Positions 9,798 to 18,322 of a stretch of DNA of 64,000 nucleotides are shown one piece after another. Position 1 is the first letter of the stretch. Each line of letters begins with the position of its first letter. The DNA is from Ammoniphilus sp. YIM 78166 (lineage in GTDB: Bacteria > Bacillota > Bacilli > Aneurinibacillales > RAOX-1), in contig NZ_SDLR01000001.1 in assembly GCF_004522215.1 (NCBI RefSeq), positions 1,054,001-1,118,000 of the forward strand, given 5' to 3'. The notes under the pieces are model-generated. The model worked only from the letters and a program-made list of their open reading frames with translations, was not told the DNA's origin and did not search any database. The position numbers and the translations under genes are program-made.

Positions 9798-9832
9798 AAA
9801 AGCCCCATTCTAAGCATGAAGAATAGGGCTTT
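9798..9832 (+). terminator. Intrinsic terminator after alaX
   Basis: AAAGCCCCATTC and GAATAGGGCTTT form a stem with one mismatch around a short loop, followed by a weak T tract. Confidence 0.65.
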
Positions 9833-9855
9833 ATCAATTATAAGGAGTCTTCAGA

Positions 9856-10362
9856 ATGCGAGATATTGAAATTAAACAGATTAGCCAAGATGAGATACCC
9901 CAGGTGTTGAATTTTTGTAGAGACATAATTAAGGAGATCTTTCCGATGATGGATCCTATGGCCCCCCAAGATTTAAAGAAACTAGAGCAGATCTATATCC
10001 TTCCTGATCGCGCCACTTTTTTAGCCGCTTATTCCGAGGAGGGAAGTGTAGTCGCTACAATTGCCGCTCGTCCTTATGATGGAAGAATTCAACAGCTAAA
10101 AGGGCTCTACGACCTACAAACAACTATAGAGATTGTTAGGTGCTTTGTTGCACCGGAATTTCGGAGATTGGGGCTAGGATCCAAACTAGTAGCTCAAGTG
10201 ATCCCATTCTGCAAGGATGCCGGCTATAAAACGCTTTATCTGCATACCCATCGGTTCTTGCCAGGAGCCGTGGAGTTTTGGAAGAACCAAGGATTTACGA
10301 TAACAGTTGAGGATCATGACCCCACTTGGCTGACCGTTCACATGGAAAATAAAAATACATAA
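9856..10362 (+). CDS. GNAT family N-acetyltransferase
   Basis: This is a GCN5-related acetyltransferase of 168 residues. The acetyl-CoA binding motif is seen as FRRLGLGSKLVAQVIPFCKDAG, followed by TLYLHTHRFLPGAVEFWKNQGF, the standard fourth-helix and beta-bulge region. The acceptor is unknown. ATAAGGAGTCTTCAG precedes ATG 9856. Confidence 0.85.
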   Translation: MRDIEIKQISQDEIPQVLNFCRDIIKEIFPMMDPMAPQDLKKLEQIYILPDRATFLAAYSEEGSVVATIAARPYDGRIQQLKGLYDLQTTIEIVRCFVAPEFRRLGLGSKLVAQVIPFCKDAGYKTLYLHTHRFLPGAVEFWKNQGFTITVEDHDPTWLTVHMENKNT

Positions 10363-10456
10363 CCGAGCAAGGCAGGGATAGGCATTTTACAATAAATCTA
10401 CAAACAGGTAAAGGCATGAATAAAGGAAGTATCCATGCCCCATTACACATCAGCTA

Positions 10457-10633
10457 TTACTTTAATATCGTAATCAAACATCCATCTTCTAATTTTTTAA
10501 CCGACATCTTTTGGCCTTTCAAAATGTGCCATCCCATGATTAATCTAGCATGTTGTTCCGTTGGTGCTTTCGTTTCTCCGTATTTGAGAAGTTCATTGAC
10601 ATGGGGAACGATCTCTTCCACTTTAATAACCAT
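10457..10633 (-). CDS. Small hypothetical protein, 58 residues
   Basis: This short gene lies on the minus strand under a longer plus-strand shadow frame. ATG at 10631-10633 is preceded by GGGAGG at an eight-base distance. The peptide begins MVIKVEEIVPHVNELLKYGE and ends with KKLEDGCLITILK, with a hydrophilic amphipathic pattern and no signal peptide or Cys cluster. The ribosome binding site and natural codon usage argue that it is real; no family is recognised. A weak GGCATG/CATGCC hairpin lies past its stop at about 10414-10440. Confidence 0.65.
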   Translation of the reverse strand: MVIKVEEIVPHVNELLKYGETKAPTEQHARLIMGWHILKGQKMSVKKLEDGCLITILK

Positions 10634-10825
10634 CCCATGTTCCTCCCGCTAAAAAGGTTTTACTACATTAGACGATCAAATCTTTCCTTTGGATTGTGTG
10701 ATTGCACTATTTATTAAAAATTTCCGCGCAATCATGAAGCATTCTTTTCTGGTAACGCCCACTCGCTTGTGAGCATAGGAGAATAAAATGTAGAAAGGGA
10801 CGGAACAAGGAGAGGAACGGGCCTT

Positions 10826-11614
10826 ATGCCATCACGAAGAGAAGTTTATGTTTTGGATAAATGGAAAAAACAGCGAATTTTAATGAAGGATTCTAAAGCA
10901 AGCAGTCACATTCCCCAAACATGCCTGTTTGAATGGAAGCCGCTTTATGATTATTTAGATCAATATCAAGATGTATATGTTAAGCCCATCGTCGGAAGTG
11001 GAGGACGTGGGATTATTCGAATTAGCAGGGTAGGGGAAGATCAATATCGTTTACAGGCAGGCACGAATCAGAAGCATCTACATGGTCAAGATGAATTAAA
11101 AAGAAAGCTCCAAAAGCGCCTTAAGGGTAAGGGAACTTTTATGCTTCAGCAAGGAATTGATCTTCTCCGTGTAGAAGGAAAGCCCGTGGATTTCCGTGCG
11201 CTTCTGTTGAAGCCCGAGAAGAAATGGGAGTACATGGGGGTGATGGGGAAACAAGCTGCAAAGGATAAAATGGTAACCAACCATTGCCAAGGCGGAAAGG
11301 CCTTAACCTTGAGCCAGAGTCTTAAACGAAGCGGTATGGATGAGATCCTCCGTTACAAACAAGTAAAAGAAGACATGAAGAAGTTGGCCCTCGCTGTGGC
11401 CCGTACCATTAGCGAACACTACCCACATGTGCGCCAACTCGGCCTGGATTTGGCTTTAGATAAGCAAGGGATGCTATGGGTATTGGAGGCAAATACGAAG
11501 CCAGGCTTCAAATTATTTCAAAAGCATAACGACCGAACTCTTTATCCCCGTATTTACCGGGCAATTCGTTCCATACGAAATCAGTATCCCTTTGACCATT
11601 CCTTCCGGCGTTAA
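10826..11614 (+). CDS. YheC/YheD family spore coat-associated ATP-grasp protein
   Basis: This is a 262-residue protein resembling the YheC/YheD endospore coat-associated family, which has an ATP-grasp-like fold. Visible features are VYVKPIVGSGGRGIIRI (nucleotide-binding loop), RVEGKPVDFRALLLKP, and LGLDLALDKQGMLWVLEANTKPG, which resembles the metal-binding Asp/Glu/Asn set of ATP-grasp ligases. The family is associated with the spore coat in Bacillus; its reaction is not known. AAGGAGAGG lies about 10 bases upstream of the ATG. Confidence 0.85.
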   Translation: MPSRREVYVLDKWKKQRILMKDSKASSHIPQTCLFEWKPLYDYLDQYQDVYVKPIVGSGGRGIIRISRVGEDQYRLQAGTNQKHLHGQDELKRKLQKRLKGKGTFMLQQGIDLLRVEGKPVDFRALLLKPEKKWEYMGVMGKQAAKDKMVTNHCQGGKALTLSQSLKRSGMDEILRYKQVKEDMKKLALAVARTISEHYPHVRQLGLDLALDKQGMLWVLEANTKPGFKLFQKHNDRTLYPRIYRAIRSIRNQYPFDHSFRR

Positions 11615-11714
11615 TTTTTTTACTCGTCTTGGTGGGATGCAGGAAAAGAAGGAATCCTCCCTCTGATGTGGAATAGTTGATGTAGACATTATTGAAGCAG
11701 GGGGAGAGCTAAGC

Positions 11715-11936
11715 ATGAATTCACTTACTAGAATTACACAACCAGACAACACCCATTCTGGTCCCTTCTTAAGGAATGCAAGCGGGTTGAATTTATTTTT
11801 TATAGCCCTTTATCATCTTGCAGTTTTAGCGATCCAGCGTGGCGGTTCGGTTGAACTCACGATTGGCTCTTTGCGCTACAAGATCGATGGAAAATCAAGG
11901 TCTGATCAAGAAGTGAAGCAAAGATTAAATGATTGA
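11715..11936 (+). CDS. Small hypothetical protein, 73 residues
   Basis: ATG 11715 is preceded by AGGGGGAGAGCTAAGC, a plausible ribosome binding site. The product is 73 residues with a central hydrophobic stretch (LNLFFIALYHLAVLAIQ) and a charged C-terminus containing IGSLRYKIDGKSRSDQEVKQRL. It may be a small membrane-associated protein. No family is recognised. Confidence 0.5.
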   Translation: MNSLTRITQPDNTHSGPFLRNASGLNLFFIALYHLAVLAIQRGGSVELTIGSLRYKIDGKSRSDQEVKQRLND

Positions 11937-12032
11937 AATTTTCCCTAAAATTCTTCATAATAAGATTATCGCATCATCTAGTCATATATACCTATAACCA
12001 GGTCTATATAACCAGTATGATAGAACCGAACC

Positions 12033-12114
12033 GATAAGAGCAAACCCATCGAAAGGTGGGGACGCAAAGCCTCAGACCTAAGGGAATGCCTAAGGTGGCT
12101 GGGTTGCCGAAATG
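12033..12114 (+). ncRNA. Cyclic di-GMP-I (GEMM-I) riboswitch aptamer
   Basis: The conserved GEMM-I pattern is readable in order: GCAAACC, a short P1b loop with GAAAGG, then GGGACGCAAAGCC, the CCTAA tetraloop-receptor segment, a variable arm, and GGCTGGGTTGCCG closing the helix (GCAAACCC pairs with GGGTTGC). The aptamer is followed by a terminator hairpin and then by a GGDEF-EAL gene. It therefore probably makes c-di-GMP control expression of its own metabolic enzymes. Class I aptamers normally bind c-di-GMP; a minority in Geobacter-type bacteria prefer cGAMP, which I consider unlikely here. Confidence 0.93.
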
Positions 12115-12151
12115 GGTGTATTCCTAGATGGTCTTTAGCCGTTTTTGTGAC

Positions 12152-12177
12152 AAACCACTTCGAGGTGGTTTTTTTCT
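12152..12177 (+). terminator. Riboswitch expression-platform terminator
   Basis: AACCAC-TTCGAG-GTGGTT followed by seven T residues forms a compact intrinsic terminator 40 bases below the aptamer and about 47 bases before the ATG of the regulated gene. A GGTGG segment inside the aptamer's 3' part (about 12094) could compete for the CCAC arm. Confidence 0.85.
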
Positions 12178-12223
12178 TATCCTTTGGTTCATATCGATTT
12201 TGAATACGGGAGAATAACCAAAA

Positions 12224-13960
12224 ATGAATTCTAATAGGGCGAAAGACGAGCGAGAAAACTCAAAAGTGCTATATCATCATTTTTTGGATATCATGTACGA
12301 GTCCCATGAAATCTACTTTTTTGACTCTAGTACTTTAAAATTTGTTGAAGTGAATGCGGTTGCGTGCAGGAATCTGGGGTATAGCCTCGATGAGCTTCTT
12401 ACGCTGACCCCTGCGGATGTCATGGTGAAACTGACGGACGAAGAGCTCCACCGGTTGATTCAGCCATTAATTGCCGGCAAGCAGGGGGTTGTTTCGCTCG
12501 AAACCTCACATCTTCGTAAGGATTCAACGATCTATCCGGTTGAGGTTCGCCTACATCGGATTGAAAAAGACCATCAAACCTTAGTACTTGCTATCGTCAA
12601 CGATATCATTGAGCGCAAGCAAGCAGAGAAAATGATTCACTATTTAGCATACCAGGATCACATTACCGGTCTGCCTAATCGTATGCTCTTTAATGACCGG
12701 CTGAGTGTAAGCCTCTCTAATGCCAAGCGCAACCAGTCGCTAGTTACCGTGCTTTTTCTCGATTTGGATCGGTTTAAGCATTTCAATGATCCTTTAGGTC
12801 ACGATAAAGGAGATGCCATTTTGCGGCAAGTCGCTAACAAGCTGAAGCAGTGTTTGCGAGAAAATGACACCATATCTCGCTTCGGGGGAGACGAATTTGC
12901 TATTATCTTATCGCATGTTAGCCGTGTAGAGGATGTAGGAAAAGTAGCAGGAAGGATTCTAGACAAGGTATCAGAATCCATCGCCTTTGAAGAGTTTGAG
13001 TTTCACTTGACGGCAAGCTTAGGCATCAGCCTCTTTCCCCATGATGGTATGACGAGAGAAGAACTACTTAAAAATGCTCATTCTGCCATGTATCGAGCCA
13101 AGGAACGAGGGGGCAATGGCTATCAGTTTTATGCTTCAGAAATGAATGCTAGAATGTATGAGCGCCTGAAATTAGAAAATGGATTACACAAGGCCCTCGA
13201 CCGTAATGAATTTATTCTCTATTACCAGCCCCAATATGATAGTAAGACATTGCAAGTTACAGGCGTAGAAGCCTTAGTCCGATGGAATCACCCCGAACTG
13301 GGCTTAGTTCCTCCTGCTGAATTCATTCCCTTATCGGAAGAAATCGGACACGTTGTTCCATTGGGCATATGGGTCCTTTATAACGCTTGCAAGCAGAATA
13401 AGATTTGGCAAGAAGCAGGGTATCCTCCGATGTCTATATCGGTAAATCTATCAACGAAACAATTCAAACAAAGCAATCTCGTTCAGCTGGTGGCTGATGT
13501 CCTTCGGGATACGGAATTAGATCCACGGTACTTAAAATTAGAGCTAACAGAAACGGATATGATGGAAAATACCGATGAAATTCTGTTAACCCTTAACCAA
13601 CTCAAAGCGATGGGCATCCAAATTATGATTGACGATTTCGGGAAAGGCTACTCTTCCCTAAGTTATCTAAAGAAATTCCCTGTCGATATCTTAAAAATAG
13701 ATCAATCATTCATTCGAGAGATTGAAACCAATTCGAGTGAGCGGGAAATTGTTGTGACGATCCTTCATCTTGCAAAAATATTGGATATGAAGGTTATCGC
13801 AGAAGGGATTGAGATAAAAGAGCAGTTTCAATTTCTTCGCAAACATAAATGCGATGAGATGCAAGGCTACTTTTTTTCCAAGCCTTTGCCTTTGAGTGAG
13901 ATTGAGCAGATTCTCAAACAAAATAAGCAGGTAGGGGCATCAAAAGGGATTGTAGGATGA
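12224..13960 (+). CDS. PAS-GGDEF-EAL protein (c-di-GMP synthase/phosphodiesterase)
   Basis: This is a cytoplasmic c-di-GMP turnover protein of 578 residues with no membrane segments. Residues about 12-135 form a PAS sensor ending in a PAC-like RKQAEKM linker. Residues about 140-300 form a GGDEF domain with an intact RFGGDEF active site and an RxxD inhibitory site (REND) five residues upstream. Residues about 320-565 form an EAL domain with GVEALVRW, ELTETD, IDDFGKGYSS and KIDQSFI all present. Both catalytic halves look intact. A GGGAGAA site precedes the ATG. Expression is placed under a c-di-GMP riboswitch, and the last codons overlap the start of a second, similar gene. Confidence 0.92.
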   Translation: MNSNRAKDERENSKVLYHHFLDIMYESHEIYFFDSSTLKFVEVNAVACRNLGYSLDELLTLTPADVMVKLTDEELHRLIQPLIAGKQGVVSLETSHLRKDSTIYPVEVRLHRIEKDHQTLVLAIVNDIIERKQAEKMIHYLAYQDHITGLPNRMLFNDRLSVSLSNAKRNQSLVTVLFLDLDRFKHFNDPLGHDKGDAILRQVANKLKQCLRENDTISRFGGDEFAIILSHVSRVEDVGKVAGRILDKVSESIAFEEFEFHLTASLGISLFPHDGMTREELLKNAHSAMYRAKERGGNGYQFYASEMNARMYERLKLENGLHKALDRNEFILYYQPQYDSKTLQVTGVEALVRWNHPELGLVPPAEFIPLSEEIGHVVPLGIWVLYNACKQNKIWQEAGYPPMSISVNLSTKQFKQSNLVQLVADVLRDTELDPRYLKLELTETDMMENTDEILLTLNQLKAMGIQIMIDDFGKGYSSLSYLKKFPVDILKIDQSFIREIETNSSEREIVVTILHLAKILDMKVIAEGIEIKEQFQFLRKHKCDEMQGYFFSKPLPLSEIEQILKQNKQVGASKGIVG

Positions 13961-15698
13961 TGAAACCAAAGGGAAGCTATATTTTCGAAGTCGGCAAAGA
14001 TACGTATGAATCAAGGAAACCGAAAAAGCTCTCTGGGAAACAACAGATACCCTACAGGCTCTGATTAAATCCTCTCCTTTAGCTATTGTTTCCTTTGACC
14101 ATGATGGCTATGTGAATATGTGGAATCCAGCTGCCGAGAAGCTGCTAGGCTGGCAAGAAGAAGAAGTCTTGAATCAGCCCAACCCCCTGTTTTCAGAAGA
14201 TACCAATGCTGATGAGTTCATGAAGCTATTAGGGCTCTTGCTCCAGGGGAATGCGTTAACCGATATTGAAATGAAAAGAGTAAGGAAAGATGGAACCCCC
14301 ATTGATCTAAGCCTATCCATCACCCTTCTATATGATAAGCAAGGAGATATACGAGGCGGAGTCGCATTATTTGCCGATATTACGAAACGCAAGCAAGCCG
14401 AACAGATGATTAAGAAGATGGCCTACTTCGATTCTCTCACGGATCTGCCTAATCGAACCTTATTTTATGACCGTTTGACCCAAGCCATTAGCCAAACTAA
14501 GAGAACGAAAAAACCTATTGCCGTTCTATTCTTGGACTTAGATCGCTTCAAGATTATTAACGATTCTCTTGGGCATACGGCAGGGGATCAACTTCTTCGT
14601 GAAGTTTCCAAGCGATTACTCACATGTATCCGGGAAGGGGATACTGTATCGCGTCAAGGTGGGGATGAGTTTACTATTCTTCTGCCTAATACGAATCATC
14701 TAGGCGCAGCAACGGTAGCAAGAAGAATGATTAGTTTAATTTCTCAGCCGATGGAGCTGAACGGACATGAAATCCTGGTCACCCCAAGTATCGGGATCAG
14801 CATGTATCCGGAGCACGGGGAGGATGTTGAGAGTCTGCTAAAGAATGCGGATACCGCCATGTATCACGCTAAGGACCTTGGAAAAAACAACTTTCAATTT
14901 TATACCTCCAAGCTCGATCAAAAGGTGTTAGAGCGCCTCACCTTAGAAAACGAGCTAAGAAAAGCATTGGAGCGTAAAGAATTTGTCCTTCACTACCAGC
15001 CGTTAATCCAAATCAATAGCAATAAAATGATTGGGGTGGAAGCCTTGATTCGTTGGCAGCATCCGTTGCTTGGCATAATCTCTCCTACTCGATTCATTCC
15101 GCTTGCAGAAGAGACAGGGTTGATTGTTCCGATCGGGGAGTGGATTCTTCATTCAGCGTGTGCCCAGAATAAGGCTTGGCAGGATCAGGGCTACCCGCCA
15201 TTGAAGGTATCCGTTAACTTATCAGGAAGACAATTTAAGGAACCGGATTTAGTTCACACCATTGCTGACATTCTGGACAAGACCGGTCTGGATCCTCAAT
15301 ATCTGGAATTGGAGATTACCGAGAATATTAGTATGAATGATGTTAATTTTACGATCCAGGCACTACAAGAGCTTAAAGCCTTAGGCTTAAAAATCTCTAT
15401 TGATGATTTTGGCACGGGCTATTCCTCGCTGAACTATCTGAAGAAATTCCCTATTGATACCCTTAAGATTGACCAGTCATTTGTGCGGGATATCCATACC
15501 GACAGAGATGATGCAGCAATCGTCAAAGCGATCATGGCCATGGCCTTTAGCCTAGACCTCAATGTCATTGCCGAAGGAGTAGAAACGATAGAGCAACTAT
15601 TATTTCTCACGAAGCAGAACTGCCCTGAAGCACAGGGGTATTATTTTAATAAACCTTTGACCCCGGATGAAGTGTTGAACCTTCTGAAGGAAATTTGA
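13957..15698 (+). CDS. Second PAS-GGDEF-EAL protein; N-terminus frameshifted near 14010
   Basis: ATG 13957 overlaps the previous stop in an ATGA junction, so translation is probably coupled. That frame reads about 17 residues (MMKPKGSYIFEVGKDTY) and then runs out at a TGA. The PAS domain instead continues in the -1 frame from about 14010 (IKETEKALWETTDTLQALIKSS, then PLAIVSFDHDGYVNMWNPAAEKLLGW). Taken alone, the downstream frame has only a GTG at 14112, which would cut the PAS domain. A missing base in GAATC would explain this. The GGDEF domain has RQGGDEF with an REGD inhibitory site, and the EAL domain has GVEALIRW, IDDFGTGYSS and KIDQSFV, all intact. It is either a real frameshift mutation or a sequence error. 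Confidence 0.85.
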
Positions 15699-15774
15699 CC
15701 TTTAAAGGATTGCTTGGCAGGCTCCAAGCCATAAAAGGGCATGACTTTTTCAGATTTTAATGAAATTCTTATCG

Positions 15775-15817
15775 AAAAAAACTCCTTACGCAGCAAGCTA
15801 CGAAAGGAGTTTTTTTC
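15775..15817 (+). terminator. Bidirectional intrinsic terminator
   Basis: AAAAAACTCCTT and AAAGGAGTTTTTTT pair around a 15-base loop between the convergent GGDEF-EAL operon and the small zinc-ribbon gene. Confidence 0.8.
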
Positions 15818-15823
15818 TTATAC

Positions 15824-16009
15824 TTATTCCGCATAATAGCGTTTACCGCGTCCTGGGATATCAAAAGGCAGTCCATTCACATGATGGTTGTTATGTACAC
15901 AGGAGGAACAAACAATGTTTCCGCAATTGTTGCACCAAATCACCCACTCCCATTTCTCTTCCGAACAAGTAGGGCAGGCTTCTATAGTATAAAGGCAAGT
16001 ATTTTTCAT
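15824..16009 (-). CDS. Small zinc-ribbon-like protein, 61 residues
   Basis: The frame is open further upstream, but CCAAGGAG lies about eight bases before ATG 16009, giving a product that begins MKNTCLYTIEACPTC. Six cysteines in CPTC, CNNC and CSSC arrangements plus HNNHH suggest that it binds one or two zinc ions. The function is unknown. It ends just beside the shared terminator. Confidence 0.65.
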   Translation of the reverse strand: MKNTCLYTIEACPTCSEEKWEWVIWCNNCGNIVCSSCVHNNHHVNGLPFDIPGRGKRYYAE

Positions 16010-16109
16010 AATAAGGGCTCCTTGGTGTTTAAGATATAAGATACCGATATTTCTGAAATATACTATAAATTGCGCCACATTTCAATTGCAGAAAACCAAA
16101 GCCTCTAAT

Positions 16110-17138
16110 TTACTTGGGAGATGCTTGCATCATTTGCTGCCATAGAGAGGTTCGAGGTTCATTCACCATTCTCCCCAGACCAATGGCGGTGCAATGAATC
16201 GGATCATCTGCTAGAAAAACGGGAATATTCGTTTCCTCTGAAAGTCTACGGTCTAAACCGGCTAATAGGGCACCTCCGCCACATAACATAATTCCGTTTC
16301 CGATAACATCTCCTGCTAATTCTGGCGGTGACTTTTCAAGAGAGATCCGAATCAAATGAACCAAGTCGGAAATAAACTCATTGAGTAGACCATTCAATTC
16401 CTTCTTACTAATTATAACTTTTCGGGGCAATCCGCTTACCATGTCATTGCCGGGCACTTCCATTGTTTCATCATCTTCAAGTAGTAGAGCGGTACAAAAC
16501 GTTATTTTTATCCATTCTGCCGTTAATTCGCCGATCAAGAGGTTGTGTTTTTTCTTCATGTATTCTAAGATCGCACGTTCAATCGACTTTCCTCCTTTAT
16601 TAAGCGTGTAGGAGTCTGCCATTCCACCTAGTGAAATCATGGACGCCTGTGTCGTGCCAGCCCCAATGTTAACTACCATATGACCAGTTGGCTCATGAAC
16701 TGGAAGCTCGCTGCCTAGAGCTGACGCTAATGGGCACTCCACGATCTCCACTTTTTTCCCGCCAGCTTGCTGCACAGCATCTTGTACCGCTCGTCTTTTT
16801 ACCGTGGAGGTTCCGCAGGGTACGGAAACCATCATATGCAATCGATTGATGAGAGAGCCACCTTTCAGCGCTTTCTTAAAATAGTGTTTCAGTAAAGCCA
16901 CACTCATGGCAAAGTCAGCAATCACCCCATCATGCAACGGGGAAATCACTTCAAGATGAGCAGGCGTTTTTCCTGTCATGTCATAGGCTTCTGTACCATA
17001 TGCGACGATCTCTTGTGTATGTTTCTCTACGGCAAGGACGGTTGGTTCACGCAGAATGACCCCCTGATCCTTCGTATAAATGACTGTATGACTGGTACCC
17101 AGGTCAATCCCGATGTACTGATTAAAACCTTTCCACAT
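16110..17138 (-). CDS. MreB/Mbl-family actin-like protein
   Basis: This is an actin-fold ATPase of the rod-shape family, 342 residues, acting at the inner face of the membrane. The phosphate-1 loop GIDLGTSHTVIY, the connecting HDGVIADFAMSVALLKHYFKKA region, VNIGAGTTQASMISLGG (phosphate 2) and IMLCGGGALLAGL (adenosine motif) are all visible. ATG 17138 is preceded by AAAGGTG at eight bases. It is separate from any mreCD genes and more diverged in the C-terminal half than housekeeping MreB, so it is probably an MreBH/Mbl-type paralogue. Confidence 0.88.
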   Translation of the reverse strand: MWKGFNQYIGIDLGTSHTVIYTKDQGVILREPTVLAVEKHTQEIVAYGTEAYDMTGKTPAHLEVISPLHDGVIADFAMSVALLKHYFKKALKGGSLINRLHMMVSVPCGTSTVKRRAVQDAVQQAGGKKVEIVECPLASALGSELPVHEPTGHMVVNIGAGTTQASMISLGGMADSYTLNKGGKSIERAILEYMKKKHNLLIGELTAEWIKITFCTALLLEDDETMEVPGNDMVSGLPRKVIISKKELNGLLNEFISDLVHLIRISLEKSPPELAGDVIGNGIMLCGGGALLAGLDRRLSEETNIPVFLADDPIHCTAIGLGRMVNEPRTSLWQQMMQASPK

Positions 17139-17232
17139 GCGATACACACCTTTCCCAAAAAAACCATCGTTTCGACAATTATAGAGAATAAATGTGACCG
17201 ATTTATGATCGATCTATAATCAATCTATGTCT

Positions 17233-17275
17233 TGAAAAAAACGAGAAGGGACCTGCTCTTAAACAGGTCCCTTCT
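17233..17275 (-). terminator. Intrinsic terminator of the TetR gene
   Basis: AGAAGGGACCTG and CAGGTCCCTTCT pair perfectly; on the minus strand the hairpin is followed by CGTTTTTTT. Confidence 0.88.
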
Positions 17276-18173
17276 ACCTTCTCAGGGCTAGGATATCATC
17301 GACCAATGATTGAAGCTGTTGTAACTCGGCTTGCTTCAAGGGGGAAGGTACAGCCTGTAGAGATGCCAGGACACTTTCTATGAGAAACTCTCTTGGAGGG
17401 CTGGTGTACAACAGCTCATCCTGAATGAAATCCAGCCATGCCAAGTATTTAGATGGATCATCTTGTATGCTTAGGTCCTTCTTTAATCCCGCAATTGTAT
17501 CCTGCAGATTTTGTTGCAACGTTTTTTCGTCGGGATTCGACTCGGGCAGCCACCGATGGAGAAGCTCAGGAGGAAAAAGGGGAGATCTAACCTCTGTCAT
17601 CTCCTGAATCATTTTTACGATTCGCTCTACACTATATCGGACAACATCCGGATAATTAAAGTCTGAACCATAGGCCATGCGAGAGTACTTTAGATTATGG
17701 TAGAGGATTCCCAAAAACATGATCGCACTATCTAATAAGTACGGTTTCTTCTCTTCGCCGTAGAGGTCGAGGAATCGCTGATAGAGCCATCGAATGGTTT
17801 TAAGTTGCCCTTCCTTGAGAAATTGCTTAAGATCCTCATCCGAGGATGACATGACCTCCTCAAAAAGGGTAATAAGACTATGCGCGCGATTCGTATGCAA
17901 CAATAATTCAACTTGTTTAATGAAAATATCCAAATCAGCTGGACTTTTACCAATAAGCAATTCATTCCGCTCGATTTCCATCTTTTGATAAATACTTTTG
18001 AGTAGTGCCTTTAAAAGCTCGTTCTTCGAGGGAAAATAATTATAGAAGGTTCCTTTCGAGATTCCGCTACATTCGATAATGTCTTGAATGGAGGTCGCCT
18101 GGAACCCTTTTTCAATAAATAGCTGATGGGCTACTTGGATGACATGCTGTTTTCGATCGTTCACACGTATCAC
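17274..18173 (-). CDS. TetR/AcrR family transcriptional regulator
   Basis: The N-terminal HTH is typical (QVAHQLFIEKGFQATSIQDIIECSGISKGTFYNYFPSKNELLKALL). At 299 residues it is longer than the usual 190-220, with an extended ligand-binding half of helical character. It is divergent from a DHA2 drug-efflux gene, so it most likely represses that transporter and is released by a toxic substrate. A palindrome in the intergenic region is the obvious operator candidate. Confidence 0.88.
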   Translation of the reverse strand: MIRVNDRKQHVIQVAHQLFIEKGFQATSIQDIIECSGISKGTFYNYFPSKNELLKALLKSIYQKMEIERNELLIGKSPADLDIFIKQVELLLHTNRAHSLITLFEEVMSSSDEDLKQFLKEGQLKTIRWLYQRFLDLYGEEKKPYLLDSAIMFLGILYHNLKYSRMAYGSDFNYPDVVRYSVERIVKMIQEMTEVRSPLFPPELLHRWLPESNPDEKTLQQNLQDTIAGLKKDLSIQDDPSKYLAWLDFIQDELLYTSPPREFLIESVLASLQAVPSPLKQAELQQLQSLVDDILALRR

Positions 18174-18231
18174 CTTTTTATTTGACCTGTTTAGAGAATG
18201 GTACCTGATTTTTAACCTTTATACAAACGGA

Positions 18232-18260
18232 TTGCAAAAAATTAGGGGATGATATATGAT
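18232..18260 (+). promoter_or_regulatory. SigA promoter for the DHA2 transporter
   Basis: TTGCAA at 18232-18237 and TATGAT at 18255-18260 are separated by exactly 17 bases. Confidence 0.6.
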
Positions 18261-18292
18261 AATACAGATGTTAGAATCGCAGTATAAAAAAG

Positions 18293-18307
18293 TGAACTTA
18301 CAGTTCA
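18293..18307. promoter_or_regulatory. Candidate TetR operator
   Basis: TGAACT-TAC-AGTTCA is a perfect inverted repeat just below the predicted transcription start of the efflux gene, a suitable place for repression by the divergent TetR protein. Confidence 0.5.
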
Positions 18308-18322
18308 GCGGGGAGGATCACC

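Noticed and set aside
10416-10652. Plus-strand ORF of 78 residues
   Set aside because: No ribosome binding site; it overlaps the minus-strand 58-residue gene that has one.
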